DNA of 64,000 bases from Paracoccus alkanivorans (GTDB taxonomy: Bacteria > Pseudomonadota > Alphaproteobacteria > Rhodobacterales > Rhodobacteraceae): NCBI RefSeq assembly GCF_003697785.1, contig NZ_QOKZ01000005.1, forward strand, positions 270,252 through 334,251, read 5' to 3'. Positions 9,098 through 18,014 of the stretch are shown here, in pieces. Within the stretch, counting starts at the first letter, position 1. Each line of letters begins with the position of its first letter. A program made the translations under genes and the position numbers. The notes beneath the pieces are model-generated. The model had not been told where the DNA came from. It saw nothing but the letters and a program-made list of their open reading frames with translations, and did no database searches.

Positions 9098-9645
9098 ACA
9101 CCGTGGACCCTCTACCGGTCCTTATCGCGGTGCTCACGGATTGATGCTTCCGCAGCAAGGTAGGATTGGAATAGCAATATTCTCGGGAGCATCGTTGAAC
9201 GGCACTGTGCCTCTTTCCACGGCTTGCCTTCTCTATTCTACGGCGGCGCAGCCGCATGCGGTGCACTGTCTCGGCGACTGATAGACATCTTGCCCTGCTC
9301 ATTGCCGCAACCACGTCAACCGTCACATGACGTCCTGCAGACGAGCGCGTGCGAGACCGTTTGATCTATTCGGCTCGCTACTAGACCCAATAAGAGATGA
9401 ATGGATAGACGATATCGAGACGCTGGGGAGAAGGTGGATGAATACATCAACGCGCAGCGTGAAGCTACAGGGTTTGATCTTCGTTACAACGCAACCGCGA
9501 AGCCTTTCGATCGAGACCGGCGGGAATGCACAGAAGCTCTTTCACGCCGAGAGTTCGATCTCCGTTCTTTTATTCAAGCGCCACTCGCGCCGAACTACCC
9601 AGCTACGTCTTTTTTAATAATCGACGTATTTCCTGTTAGATACAA
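9098..9645. other. Degenerate stretch after the ABC operon
   Basis: About 550 bp with no gene I can support. A plus-strand frame from 9401 gives MDRRYRDAGEKVDEYINAQRE and FDLRYNATAKPFDRDRR, which reads more like protein than its surroundings. It then runs straight into the tRNA-Ser-linked repeat, so at best it is a fragment of an unrecognised gene. Confidence 0.4.
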
Positions 9646-9840
9646 GAAATTCACTAAATCTGCCCAGGCAACAGGTCCGAAGAATATCGGCGCTGAAAGA
9701 GTGCTTCCGTGCCCCCAAGAGCCTGGGCCTGTGCTCGCCCCCTCCCGCGTAATCCTCAAAAATAACAAGAAAATCGGGTCGCCCCCGGATCAGGAGACGC
9801 CTTTCACGAGGGAAAGTGGCGGAGCGAGAGTCCGTCACCA
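9646..9840. repeat. Left copy of tRNA-Ser-linked direct repeat (possible att site)
   Basis: About 195 bp that aligns along its length with 42375-42559, both read on the plus strand. Shared blocks include ttcactaaatc, aggcaacaggtccg, gaatatcgg and gagaaaatc-like text. The last 17 bases (9824-9840) are identical to 42543-42559 and contain the final 14 nt of a tRNA-Ser 3' end (9827-9840). Similarity stops inside the tRNA sequence, as expected if that segment is a recombination core. The rest has drifted to an estimated 75-80% identity by eye. It marks the left edge of a ~32.7-kb accessory region. Confidence 0.75.
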
Positions 9841-9947
9841 TGACCGCGGAATAATATTAATATATTGTTATAAAACAATTTTATTTTTCGCACATTAGCA
9901 CCTTCATTAGCAAAAGCATTGGCAGATTCTGAGGCGCTTAACCTGCT

Positions 9948-11240
9948 CTATCCAAGTGCAATCCCCGCAGCGCGAGTTCGAATTCCGTTAGCGATACTCT
10001 CTGCCAAGTCGGTCGGGAAACCTGCGGGTAGAGTTGCCATAGTGTCCGCCAATGCAGCATCGATCCGAGCGGCGATGTCTTTCAGCACCTCTTCTGCCAG
10101 TGCCACCCCGAAACCCGCCGCCCTCGCCGCTTGCAGGAAGTGGCGTGGCACGATTTCGTTGACCTGATAATGACCATCTATCGTCATCGCGAGGCGCATC
10201 CGGTTCTGACGGATCTGCCCGTCATCAACTGCCTTCTGCGCACTGAGCACATCGTAAAGGGGCGTCATGCGAAAACCGCCGGGACGCAACGCGATGCTGA
10301 AATTCTTCGCATGACCGTCGGTCGCTCCCAAAAGCCAAAACAGTGCCTGCGCACGAAAGAGCGCCCGCCGATCCAGTTCAGGGGTATCGCTGCCTTCCAG
10401 CAAGGCGATTCCGTCGGAAAATCCCGGTCCACCGTCCGTCTGGTATTTTTGACTTGGAGCAATTCCAAGCGCCTGGCAGAAGTCCTCCTGGGGAAGACGG
10501 ATCAACCGCCCTGCCCCGGTCCATTGCCGGTCAAAGCGCGTCACGACGAGACTGCGCACGTCCTCGAAATCCGCTATCTCGACCTCGGCGACTTCTGCTC
10601 CCATTTTGCGGCAGAAACTCATGCAGAAATACTCATTCTCGACACTGTCGGAGAGATTGATACCGCTCGGCAATTCGCCGATCTGCGTCTTGAGGATATG
10701 GGTGGTTGGCGTCAGACCGGTAGGACGTAACCATTTCCCATCGTAACGCAGCAATGCGGTCTTTTCCTGCGCCCCGGCGATAGAGATGCGAAAATCACCT
10801 TCCGCATCCAGCCCCAATGGAGCGCTCGCCAGGTTGCGCAGCATAGCGGCGATTTGCACGTCATCTACCGGTTCTCCTTGCAGGGCCGGTGCTTCCGGCA
10901 CCTCTCCGGAAACGAATTGCAGTGCGCCCACGCAATCGCGGCCGATCTTTTCGAGGATGTGCCAGGCATCGGTGCCCTCTGCCCGCACCTTGGCTGCGAC
11001 ACGCTCACGGATCGCCTGATTGTCGGGCAGCAGATTTTCCAGATAGGCGATGACCGGCCCGCCGTGATACGCTTCTTCGCGCAGAGGCAACGAGAGCGAG
11101 ATCGGCATCGCATGCTGCCAGGCGAGCCAGTTCGGATCGTAGGTGAAGCTGATCGCGCCGGACCTGGCCAGGCGCAATTGCCCCACGAGCCGCCCGTTCA
11201 AAAGCACCTGCATCATGCCGCCGCGCCCACGCTTCGCCAT
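9948..11240 (-). CDS. hipA: HipA-family Ser/Thr kinase toxin
   Basis: Kinase toxin of a type II toxin-antitoxin pair, 430 residues, the usual HipA size. The autophosphorylation loop SIAGAQEKTALL (Ser153) is present. The catalytic segment GATDGHAKNFS has Asp308 and Asn313, the metal-binding PLYDVLS has Asp330, and the conserved LPQEDFCQALG is intact. HipA of E. coli phosphorylates glutamyl-tRNA synthetase; other HipA proteins hit other targets, and the target here is unknown. The ATG overlaps the hipB stop by one base (TGATG), so antitoxin is made first. All key residues look intact, so it is probably active. Confidence 0.92.
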   Translation of the reverse strand: MAKRGRGGMMQVLLNGRLVGQLRLARSGAISFTYDPNWLAWQHAMPISLSLPLREEAYHGGPVIAYLENLLPDNQAIRERVAAKVRAEGTDAWHILEKIGRDCVGALQFVSGEVPEAPALQGEPVDDVQIAAMLRNLASAPLGLDAEGDFRISIAGAQEKTALLRYDGKWLRPTGLTPTTHILKTQIGELPSGINLSDSVENEYFCMSFCRKMGAEVAEVEIADFEDVRSLVVTRFDRQWTGAGRLIRLPQEDFCQALGIAPSQKYQTDGGPGFSDGIALLEGSDTPELDRRALFRAQALFWLLGATDGHAKNFSIALRPGGFRMTPLYDVLSAQKAVDDGQIRQNRMRLAMTIDGHYQVNEIVPRHFLQAARAAGFGVALAEEVLKDIAARIDAALADTMATLPAGFPTDLAESIANGIRTRAAGIALG

Positions 11241-11485
11241 CAGAAGATGTCCTCAATCTCAACTGAGCCGCCGCGTTCGACCAACCGGAATTCCAGTCCG
11301 AGCGCAGCCATCACTGCCAAAACGGTTGCCAGTTTCGTGCCCGCGTCGCCGTTTTCCAGCGACGATATCGTCGCCACGCGCAAATTGGTGCGTGCGCTGA
11401 TATCGCTCTGAGTCCAGCCGCGCGCCTTGCGGGCACGGCGGATCGCTTCACCAATCTGTTCGGCAGTTCTTGCTGTAAGATCCAC
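11240..11485 (-). CDS. hipB: HipB-like Xre-family antitoxin
   Basis: DNA-binding antitoxin of 81 residues. Helix-turn-helix spans about residues 10-60: EAIRRARKARGWTQSDISART, split by the usual turn, then NLRVATISSLENG. The chosen GTG start at 11485 has AGGAGG about 7 bases upstream; an ATG at 11490 is in another frame. The ribosome site overlaps the first of three palindromes upstream, so repressor binding would block transcription and possibly translation. It should neutralise HipA and autoregulate the pair. Confidence 0.9.
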   Translation of the reverse strand: MDLTARTAEQIGEAIRRARKARGWTQSDISARTNLRVATISSLENGDAGTKLATVLAVMAALGLEFRLVERGGSVEIEDIF

Positions 11486-11496
11486 GACATGCCTCC

Positions 11497-11514
11497 TTTA
11501 CGCCATAGCGTAAA
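11497..11514. promoter_or_regulatory. hipBA operator 1
   Basis: Perfect palindrome TTTACGC-CATA-GCGTAAA, 12 bp before the hipB GTG and overlapping its ribosome-binding site. The spacing and the two repeats further upstream make it the likely HipB autoregulatory site. Confidence 0.75.
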
Positions 11515-11523
11515 ATAATTTGA

Positions 11524-11541
11524 ATTACGCTTCAACGTAAA
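11524..11541. promoter_or_regulatory. hipBA operator 2
   Basis: Imperfect member of the same palindrome family (ATTACGC-TTCA-ACGTAAA), centred about 27 bp, or some 2.5 helical turns, from operator 1. Confidence 0.7.
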
Positions 11542-11550
11542 TTTTTGTAT

Positions 11551-11568
11551 TTTACTCTACGGCGTAAA
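11551..11568. promoter_or_regulatory. hipBA operator 3
   Basis: Third member (TTTACTC-TACG-GCGTAAA), again about 27 bp from operator 2. Equal spacing of all three suggests cooperative binding of HipB or HipAB on one face region of the DNA. Confidence 0.7.
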
Positions 11569-12029
11569 TTTACTGTGTCTAACCCACTGACGCACAGGAA
11601 CGCGCTCAAGGTCAGCCCGGCAATCGGAAAAGGAGGAATGGCTAGACTGCACGCTGTCCGGTGCCGGAGCCCTATCCGAGTTTCGTATCAATGGGCACCG
11701 GAAACACCCAATCGTTTTTTGCCGGGCGCATAGCGGGCGATTATCCGGTCCCTCGGTCCCTGTGATCCCACCACCCACAGGCTACAACTTTCCAGAGCGT
11801 ATCGCCCGAGTTCTGACCTCGGGCGACCATTATTCCAAGTTCACCCCCCGAGTCAGCAAGTTTCGTCCAACAAGACCCTGAGCCTGCGAACCCTCTCGGG
11901 ATTCACGGCCAGATCGTGCCCACCTGAAATGATCCGGATATACTCGCTCCAGTCACGCTCGTTGGGCGTCAAGTATTTCCCAGGTGTTGATCGACAGCGG
12001 ATGGGCGGGCAGCATGAAAACATCTTTGT
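11569..12029. other. Stretch without a recognisable gene
   Basis: About 460 bp between the hipB operators and the next regulator gene. Minus-strand text around 11900-12020 (MFMLPAHPLSINTWEI) looks like a decayed coding end, but frames are short and broken. Nothing else stands out. Confidence 0.4.
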
Positions 12030-12428
12030 TCATTTCCCGAAATGCCCCCGGATTGCCGCACGTCCCTTGCCCGTTATATGCGGATCCTTGTGATCTGACG
12101 CATCACGAATCTCATTGATCCACTGCAACTCGTTCTTGGTAATCGGTGTCCCGAACACGCTCACGACCGCCGCTGCTGCAGCCGACCCGATCCACTGCTC
12201 AAGCGACGACCGCATCAAGTGGGCGGGATCAACTTCCAGTGCCCGCGCCAGGTCCGGCACCCGGTCGAGGGGAACCTCGTTCTTACCGCTTTTCAGCATC
12301 GTCAGGAGATTCGCATTCCGGAAACCTGCCTCGGCGGCGATCTCATCCTGGGTCTTGCAGTGCTTCAGGTCACGGACATGATCTGCAATCAGCTTGGCTG
12401 CGGAGGTGCCTGCGTAGGGTTTGGACAT
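12030..12428 (-). CDS. Xre-family helix-turn-helix protein
   Basis: 132 residues. An N-terminal helix-turn-helix covers about residues 12-70: KTQDEIAAEAGFRNANLLTM is the DNA-binding core and KSGKNEVPLDRVPDLARALEVDPAHLM is the typical Xre third-to-fifth helix. The C-terminal half (INEIRDASDHKDPHITGKGR) has no family I recognise. It may regulate a nearby mobile gene or serve as an orphan antitoxin; no toxin adjoins it. The ATG at 12428 is the only good start. Confidence 0.7.
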   Translation of the reverse strand: MSKPYAGTSAAKLIADHVRDLKHCKTQDEIAAEAGFRNANLLTMLKSGKNEVPLDRVPDLARALEVDPAHLMRSSLEQWIGSAAAAAVVSVFGTPITKNELQWINEIRDASDHKDPHITGKGRAAIRGHFGK

Positions 12429-12684
12429 ATATCTGCTCGTCCGTTTATTAACACCGACAAGTCATACCGACCCGGGCTCTCGACGTCGGGTGGGATTAGC
12501 GCGACATGATCAGGAGTTGCGAAGTCCTAGGGAAAACTCACCTGCATGATGGGGATGCAGGCGGTGCCCGGAGCGTTCCGGGCACCCGATCCTCCATCCC
12601 GGAAGGTAGATAGTGGTTTTGAACCCTACACTGACATCTACTACGAGTTCGCGTTTTTATTTCCATGGGCCGACAACCCAGACA

Positions 12685-13080
12685 TCAGCCAACGACGGCA
12701 ATTGCTTCCACCTCGAAAAGCATTCCATCAAGTGCAAGACGAGTCACCGGAACCAGTGTCTGAGCAGGCAAGGAGGGGCCGAACAGATCGCGAACTGCAT
12801 CGGTGAGTAATCCAAGCTTGGTCTCGTCGTGATCGACGATGAAGGTCGAGATCTTGACCACGTGACTGGGATCGACACCAGCGGCCGACATCGCCGTAGC
12901 AAGGTTGGAGAACGCTTGACCGACCTGAGCTTCGAAGCCGCTGGCCAATACTCCGTTGCGGTTTTCGCCACCTTGACCGGCGATATAAACGAGGCGACCG
13001 GAAGGCGCTGAAACGACATGACTGAAGCCGAAGGGCTCGGGGTCGAACAGCGTTTCGGGATTGATGATTGCTTTGGACAT
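12685..13080 (-). CDS. RidA/YjgF-family protein
   Basis: 131 residues of the RidA fold, trimeric enzymes that hydrolyse reactive enamine/imine intermediates from amino-acid metabolism. The start at 13080 has GGAG upstream and gives MSKAIINPETLFDP, whereas the longer frame adds a spurious leader. Family features: VYIAGQGGEN, EAQVGQAFSNLATAMSAAG, DPSHVVKISTFIVD, and a C-terminal VTRLALDGMLFEVEAIAV. The arginine that binds the carboxylate in true RidA lies in PVTRLAL. It is divergent from archetypal RidA, so the substrate is uncertain. Confidence 0.82.
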   Translation of the reverse strand: MSKAIINPETLFDPEPFGFSHVVSAPSGRLVYIAGQGGENRNGVLASGFEAQVGQAFSNLATAMSAAGVDPSHVVKISTFIVDHDETKLGLLTDAVRDLFGPSLPAQTLVPVTRLALDGMLFEVEAIAVVG

Positions 13081-13267
13081 TGGTTTTCTCCAGGTTGAGG
13101 CGGTGACGATGAAGGTCACTCCAACCAAGACGATCCGGAGCCAGTCATTGTGACATGCGCAATTGTCATATTCCGCCTTTGCCCCCTTGCCGACGAATCA
13201 TGAAGGTCCCACGTTGAGCCGACAGCACAGGTCTCATCGGCATCATCGGCACGAGAATGGTGGAGAA

Positions 13268-13978
13268 ATGGACGTAGAAGTCTTATTTTTCGACGTTCTG
13301 GGAACAGTCGTCGACTGGCGCGGGAGCATAGCCGCAAAGGCACAATTGTTTCTCACGCGCCATCAGATAGATTCTGTTGACGCAGAGGTATTTGCCGACG
13401 CCTGGGTCGGCCGATATGACGCAGCGGTCGAGGTCGTTCGCGCGGGGGAGCGCGACTTTGTGCCGCTCGATGTCGTTAACATGGAGAACCTGAAGGCTTG
13501 CCTGGATGACTTTGGTCTTGCGCCGACAGCGTTTCCGCAAGCCGAGCTTGAAGAATTGAACCTGGCCTGGCATCGCTTGAACCCATGGCCCGACGCGATC
13601 GAAGGTCTCTCGAAGCTCAAGCAACGTTTCGTCATTGCCCCCTTGTCCGACGGGAACACGCGCCTTCTGGTGAACATGGCGAAACAAGCCGGGCTGCCGT
13701 GGGATACGATCCTCGGGGCCGATATCTTCAGGGCATATAAGCCAATGCCCGAAGTCTATCTGGGAGCTTGCGAACTTCTCGGCGTAAATCCGGAAAGGGC
13801 AATGTTGGTCGCCGCGCATGACTATGATCTGGATGCCGCTCGGAGATGCGGCCTGAAAACTGCCTATATCCATCGGGATCATGCGCAGGACCCGTCGAAA
13901 GCCGACTCGCCCAGGCTGTCGGGTGAATGGGATGTCACAGCAGGTGATCTGATCGAACTCGCCGCCGTGCTGCGGTAA
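13268..13978 (+). CDS. Type II haloacid dehalogenase-like hydrolase
   Basis: 236 residues of the L-2-haloacid dehalogenase branch of the HAD family. Motif I is LFFDVLGTVVDWRGS (the nucleophilic Asp is in FFDVLGT), followed by the Arg-rich WVGRYDAAVEVV region, PLSDGNTRLLVNMA (motif II with Ser/Asn), FRAYKPMPEVYLGA (catalytic Lys) and MLVAAHDYDLDAARRCG (motif IV). These positions match dehalogenases that displace halide from 2-haloacids through an Asp ester. Whether it acts on haloacids in this host is not shown. A GGTGGAG ribosome site supports the ATG at 13268. Confidence 0.85.
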   Translation: MDVEVLFFDVLGTVVDWRGSIAAKAQLFLTRHQIDSVDAEVFADAWVGRYDAAVEVVRAGERDFVPLDVVNMENLKACLDDFGLAPTAFPQAELEELNLAWHRLNPWPDAIEGLSKLKQRFVIAPLSDGNTRLLVNMAKQAGLPWDTILGADIFRAYKPMPEVYLGACELLGVNPERAMLVAAHDYDLDAARRCGLKTAYIHRDHAQDPSKADSPRLSGEWDVTAGDLIELAAVLR

Positions 13979-14520
13979 AGTGCAGGAGGCTGGCGGCGCG
14001 ATCTTCGGCCGGATGGGACGGCCACGATTCCTGGAATCCCGCAGAGCCATTCTTGCCGGTGCCTCACAGCGCCTCCATGCAGCGGATCTGGACAAGTTGC
14101 CAGGTTCGAAATGGCCGGTAGCTCTATGCGCTTCGTCGTTGATACCCAGAAGTAGTATGGGTCCGCCGATGGATGCAAGGGCCGGCCTGAGCCCCTATGC
14201 GGACGATCGTCCCATACGTTATTCTCGTCATGTGTTGGAGGAGTAGAGGTGCAGCAGGACAACGGTGATGGATGCTGTGCGCGAGATTCTCCTGGCCATG
14301 AGCTCCGACAAGCGCTTACATGAAATAGTCAACGCAACCCTTTGGCGGGCAGCTAGAGGAAAACTCTAAACCATCCATCGACCTGTCCGCATCTGTGCCA
14401 TCCAGAACGCGTGGCGTTCGCATGGCAGGTGCATGATGACCGATCGGAGCCCAATGCGGACACTTGTTGCCGGTCCGTTTCTAGGCAAAGCTGTCGAGGA
14501 CGAGGTAGTTCGGGTAGGAT
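13979..14520. other. Stretch without a recognisable gene
   Basis: About 540 bp. Frames are short on both strands and carry no motif. I see no repeat or hairpin of note. Confidence 0.45.
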
Positions 14521-15009
14521 ATGAAACGATTTCCTCTCATCACTACGGCAAGGTTCTTTGCAAATGCGCTTCTTGGGCTTTTAGGACTCGCTATTTTTCT
14601 GTCGGCGGCAGAGGTCATCGGTGCGCAGGTCTTCGGCTATCCGCCCTTCACACGCCTTGTTTTGCATGATCTACCGTTTAGAGGCCAACGCTTTCATCCA
14701 GAGAAATGGGGCGAGGCTGGAAGCTGTAAGGGGCTCTCTGATTGGGAATGCGCTGAAAAGGAAGCCTCATGTCTCCGAGGCCCAATGGTGCGTGACTTGC
14801 TGCATAACTATCTCCAACCTAGGATCACCACCTACGAAAAGGTAGCGCAATTGCTGGGGGCGAAAGAATACGACGTTGACATCAGCGGTGGCAATTGCCC
14901 AGCCTATAGTTTGGGCATGTGCAGCGGTCTCGGTCTCGATTACGATTCTCTATATGTCTGCTTCGGTAAAGACAAAAAAATATCCAAGGTAGGCCACATT
15001 CAGCATTAG
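14521..15009 (+). CDS. Hypothetical protein with N-terminal membrane segment
   Basis: 162 residues, not recognised. Residues 12-37 form one hydrophobic helix (FFANALLGLLGLAIFLSA), so the rest is probably outside the cytoplasm. The C-terminal part (TTYEKVAQLLGAKEYDVDI ... CFGKDKKISKVG) has the layout of a small BamE/SmpA-like alpha-beta domain, in which a short helix is followed by strands and a KD-KISKV turn. Six cysteines in the exported part could form disulfides. That fold suggestion is weak. No linked neighbour gives a role. Confidence 0.55.
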   Translation: MKRFPLITTARFFANALLGLLGLAIFLSAAEVIGAQVFGYPPFTRLVLHDLPFRGQRFHPEKWGEAGSCKGLSDWECAEKEASCLRGPMVRDLLHNYLQPRITTYEKVAQLLGAKEYDVDISGGNCPAYSLGMCSGLGLDYDSLYVCFGKDKKISKVGHIQH

Positions 15010-15108
15010 CAATGAACCCATCCCAATGCCCGCTGCATCCGCATCATTGCCGCCCAAGCTCTGCGTCAATCGTATGGCGAGGGCAACGATCCTTCAGCCC
15101 CAAAGCGG

Positions 15109-15653
15109 TCAATTGGCCTTGCTGATGGGATAGTCCAGCACCGTGCCCGTCAGTCGAGCGCCGCTCCATTCGAACAAAACAAGATGACATCGGCTTGGAG
15201 CGGTTCTGGCCGTGTATATTAAGCCGTCCGCTCCGTTCCCTCTAGCAAGATCGGCTACTTTCCATGTCGGTGCGGGAATGCCGCATGCCCTCTCCGGGAG
15301 CCATGGGACAGAGGCAAGAGCTGCATCCGCCCCCATGCTGCGCATTGTTCCTGATCTCTAAGGTCCAGCACCTTTGCGGCTTTGATCTCCAGTTCACAGA
15401 TGACGCGTGGAGGATCGTCGGTGCGGACATAAGGCTTGATGGCATGCTCAACCCAATCAGGCTGCGACGAAACATACAGGGCTGGCTGGCCATCGTGATG
15501 AAACCGGCCCTCTGGACTGATCGCGGGTGCGAGGGCGTATTCTGCTCTCGCCCTCGGGACGATCCCGTAGAAGCGGCCATAAACTGTTCGAAAGTCCAAT
15601 GTATGTCCCCTGCGAACCGATAAATCGCCCGTTGCTATTTGTTGCAAGAGCAA
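15109..15653 (-). pseudogene. RES-domain protein, frameshifted
   Basis: RES-family toxin-like gene in two frames. From 15653 the first frame gives RTVYGRFYGIVPRARAEYAL, GRFHHDGQPALYVSSQPDW (the RES Arg and the Ser pair), VICELEIKAAKVLDLRD and EQCAAWG. The second frame, from about 15330 down, continues ADAALASVPWLPERACGIP, GNGADGLIYTAR and HLVLFEW to a stop at 15109. A single missing base in the G-run near 15332 explains the switch. RES toxins degrade NAD+ and normally pair with an Xre antitoxin; none adjoins it here, so loss would be tolerated. Confidence 0.75.
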
Positions 15654-15772
15654 GCGTCAATGGCGGCTTCGTCCGATAACTCCCATGATGTCGTTCTTTC
15701 GGCAGGAGTGGTAAACTGCTTACGTCACGGTCGGCGTGAAAAGCCCAATCCCGCCTCTTGAAGGAGGAAGAA

Positions 15773-16273
15773 ATGAAACGCATCGAGACAGAGGTGAGCG
15801 GCGGCTGCCAATGTGGTGCCGTGCGCTATCACGCAAGCGCAATGCTCGACAATTCGCATCTCTGCCATTGCCGCATGTGCCAGAAAGCCTCGGGCAACAT
15901 CTTTGCCGCGCTTGTCGCCGCGCCCGATGAGGCACTCACCTGGACACGCGGCAAGCCGAGCGTCTGGAAGAGTTCGGAACTTGTCGAGCGTGGCTTCTGC
16001 GCCAGTTGCGGCACGCCATTATTCTTCCACCAGATCGAAAGCGGCCGCACCAACCTGATGATCGGTTCGCTTGACGACCCGCACGCCTTCCCGCCGCTCG
16101 CCAATATCTGCACCGAGAACATGGTGGCATGGTTCGATACGATCACGGGCATAGAAAATACCGGTGCAACGGAAGACAACGGGGTCGACTGGGCGGCGGC
16201 GATCAAGAAGAGCAACAACCAGCATCCCGATCACGATACCACCTCGTGGACAGTGAACGGGCGGGACGGCTGA
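15773..16273 (+). CDS. GFA-family (glutathione-dependent formaldehyde-activating-like) zinc protein
   Basis: 166 residues. The zinc-binding cysteines are in the expected places: GGCQCGAVRYHA near residue 11, CHCRMCQKASG near residue 31, and FCASCGTPLF near residue 79, followed by the small beta domain. The family name comes from formaldehyde-activating enzyme, but most members have no proven reaction. AAGGAGG lies just before the ATG at 15773. It converges on htpX with only about 20 bp between stops. Confidence 0.88.
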   Translation: MKRIETEVSGGCQCGAVRYHASAMLDNSHLCHCRMCQKASGNIFAALVAAPDEALTWTRGKPSVWKSSELVERGFCASCGTPLFFHQIESGRTNLMIGSLDDPHAFPPLANICTENMVAWFDTITGIENTGATEDNGVDWAAAIKKSNNQHPDHDTTSWTVNGRDG

Positions 16274-16294
16274 CCGAACCGCACAATGACGGGT

Positions 16295-17218
16295 TCAGGC
16301 CCAGGGTCCGGTTCGTCCGCCCTTTCGAGTATTGGGAATACGGCTGGTGGGCATGGGCTGGTCAGCAGCAACCGGGGCTTGTCGGCGCTGCCCTGCCATC
16401 GCGCGAAGAGCGGCTACGCGGTTCTCGGTCGCAGGATGGGTCGCGAAGAGATTGTCGCGCTTATGCGCGTGCAGCGGGTTGATGATGAACATATGCGCTG
16501 TCGCCGGGTTGCGCTCAGCCGCATGATTGTCGATCCGGGCTGCGCCTATGGCGATCTTTTCCAATGCCGAGGCCAGCCAGAGTGGCTGGCCGCAGATCTC
16601 GGCCCCGGCCTTGTCGGCGGCATATTCCCGTGTCCGGCTGATCGCCATCTGCACCAGCGCGGCGGCAAGCGGGGCGAGGAACATCATCAGGAGCGTGCCC
16701 ACCAGCCCGAGCCGTTCCCGCGATCCGCCGAAAAAGAGCGCGAAGTTGGCCAGCATCGAGATCGCACCGGCGAAGGTGGCTGTGACGGTCATGATCGCGG
16801 TATCGTGGTTGCGGATGTGGGCCAATTCATGGGCAATGACACCGGCCAGTTCCTCGCGGGTCAGGCTGCGCATCAGGCCCGAAGTCACGGCTACCGCGGC
16901 ATTGGCTGGGCTGCGCCCGGTGGCAAAGGCATTGGGCTGTGGCGTGTCGATCAGATAGACCTTGGGCTCGGGCAGGCCCGCGTTTCGTGCAAGTTCGGCG
17001 GTCAAGGCGTGAAGACCCATCCGATCGCCAGATGTTACCGGCTGGGCGTTATGCATGCGCAGGACCATGCGGTCCGAATTCCACCAAGTAAAAACGTTCA
17101 TTGCCGCCGCGACCACGAGCGCGATGATCGCGCCGCCCGATCCACCGATCAGGTAACCCACACCCATGAAGAGTGCGGTCATCGCCGCCATAAGCATTGC
17201 CGTTTTTACATAGCCCAT
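16295..17218 (-). CDS. htpX: Zinc metalloprotease HtpX
   Basis: Inner-membrane M48 protease of 307 residues that removes misfolded membrane proteins. The start at 17218 gives the classic [18 protein letters not shown] membrane helix; the longer frame is ignored. A second helix follows at about residues 28-45. The zinc site is HELAH at residues 130-134, with the third ligand in [11 protein letters not shown]. Two more hydrophobic stretches surround the catalytic domain. No heat-shock promoter was evident upstream. Confidence 0.93.
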   Translation of the reverse strand: MGYVKTAMLMAAMTALFMGVGYLIGGSGGAIIALVVAAAMNVFTWWNSDRMVLRMHNAQPVTSGDRMGLHALTAELARNAGLPEPKVYLIDTPQPNAFATGRSPANAAVAVTSGLMRSLTREELAGVIAHELAHIRNHDTAIMTVTATFAGAISMLANFALFFGGSRERLGLVGTLLMMFLAPLAAALVQMAISRTREYAADKAGAEICGQPLWLASALEKIAIGAARIDNHAAERNPATAHMFIINPLHAHKRDNLFATHPATENRVAALRAMAGQRRQAPVAADQPMPTSRIPNTRKGGRTGPWA

Positions 17219-17299
17219 AGCTGTCTCCGGAGCTTCACCTTGAGGTAATGATAGGAATATGGAGCGGGTTCCAGCATGTGCAAGCACGTTCGCCAAGCT

Positions 17300-17385
17300 T
17301 TGGCGTGGCGAGAGTTACCAGCGCGGCAGCAGGTGCCTGTGACGGCAAGTTCCGGCTTCCGAGTCCTGCAACACCACGGAGCAAG
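17300..17385. repeat. Diverged short repeat, copy 1
   Basis: About 85 bp upstream of htpX resembles 17822-17906 in the same direction. Shared blocks are ggca-caggtgc, acggcaagtt and cgcctgtct, with roughly two thirds of bases alike by eye. Origin unknown. Confidence 0.4.
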
Positions 17386-17514
17386 TGCTTTCGCCTGTCT
17401 GCAAGGCGCACTGCAGGACTCATGGCAGCCAATTCTGCCTACCCGGTATTCGTTGAACGAATCAGCAAATGAAACTACCCTCAATCGCGTCATGACTACC
17501 GGAAGGATGACGAG

Positions 17515-17688
17515 ATGAAACTCACAGCAGTAATTGCCGCAGCATTGGCATTTTCCGCGACCTCTGTCCTGGCCTGTCCTTACAGCAAGACCGATGCTCA
17601 GGCTTCCATGTCCACTGGAGATCAAAAACTCATCACCATAGCGCAAGATAGCACGCCAACCGATGCGAGGACCGTTGTCGCGGACTGA
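17515..17688 (+). CDS. Small exported peptide, unknown function
   Basis: 57 codons beginning at the ATG at 17515. The first 20 residues form a clean signal peptide (MKLTAVIAAALAFSATSVLA) ending in a Leu-Ala cleavage pattern, leaving a mature peptide of about 37 residues that starts CPYSKTDAQASM. It is not a lipobox in the strict sense, because the residue before Cys is Ala but the -3 position is Val. No family is recognised. It is transcribed away from htpX. Secretion is supported by sequence; a role is not. Confidence 0.6.
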   Translation: MKLTAVIAAALAFSATSVLACPYSKTDAQASMSTGDQKLITIAQDSTPTDARTVVAD

Positions 17689-18014
17689 TTGCGGTCCTCC
17701 TATTGGCTCAGATGTGAGGGCCTGACATTCGGCAAGGATTTGCGCCGCTTCAAGGTGATGCGGGCTGCAGCTGTATATTTTTAGCGATTAGACCTGCGAT
17801 CTTCCCACGCCATCAAGAGCGGCAACAAGTGCCGCAAACGGCAAGTTGTGGTCTCTGAGCCTCCAAACCACCGATCAACCGCTTCCGCCTGTCTACGGGC
17901 TTATTGCCGGTTTCAGAGGCGAATGCGAGGCTGAGCGCTTCCCGACTTACCGTCGCTCCCCGGCGAGACCCAGTTCCTCCAGCTGAAATCGTATTCCGCC
18001 ATCGGCGTTCCTGC
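17689..18014. other. Stretch holding the second copy of a short repeat
   Basis: About 325 bp. Positions 17822-17906 are the second copy of the diverged repeat seen at 17300. Just before the next stop codon, minus-strand text gives MAEYDFSW, which may be the original C-terminus of the neighbouring broken gene. No independent gene was found. Confidence 0.45.

Noticed and set aside
9098..9140. Terminator after the ABC operon
   Set aside because: Only a 5-bp imperfect stem without a T-run.
9401..9898. 165-codon plus-strand ORF
   Set aside because: Its second half is the tRNA-Ser-linked repeat, so the frame is not one real gene; the first half matches nothing I know.
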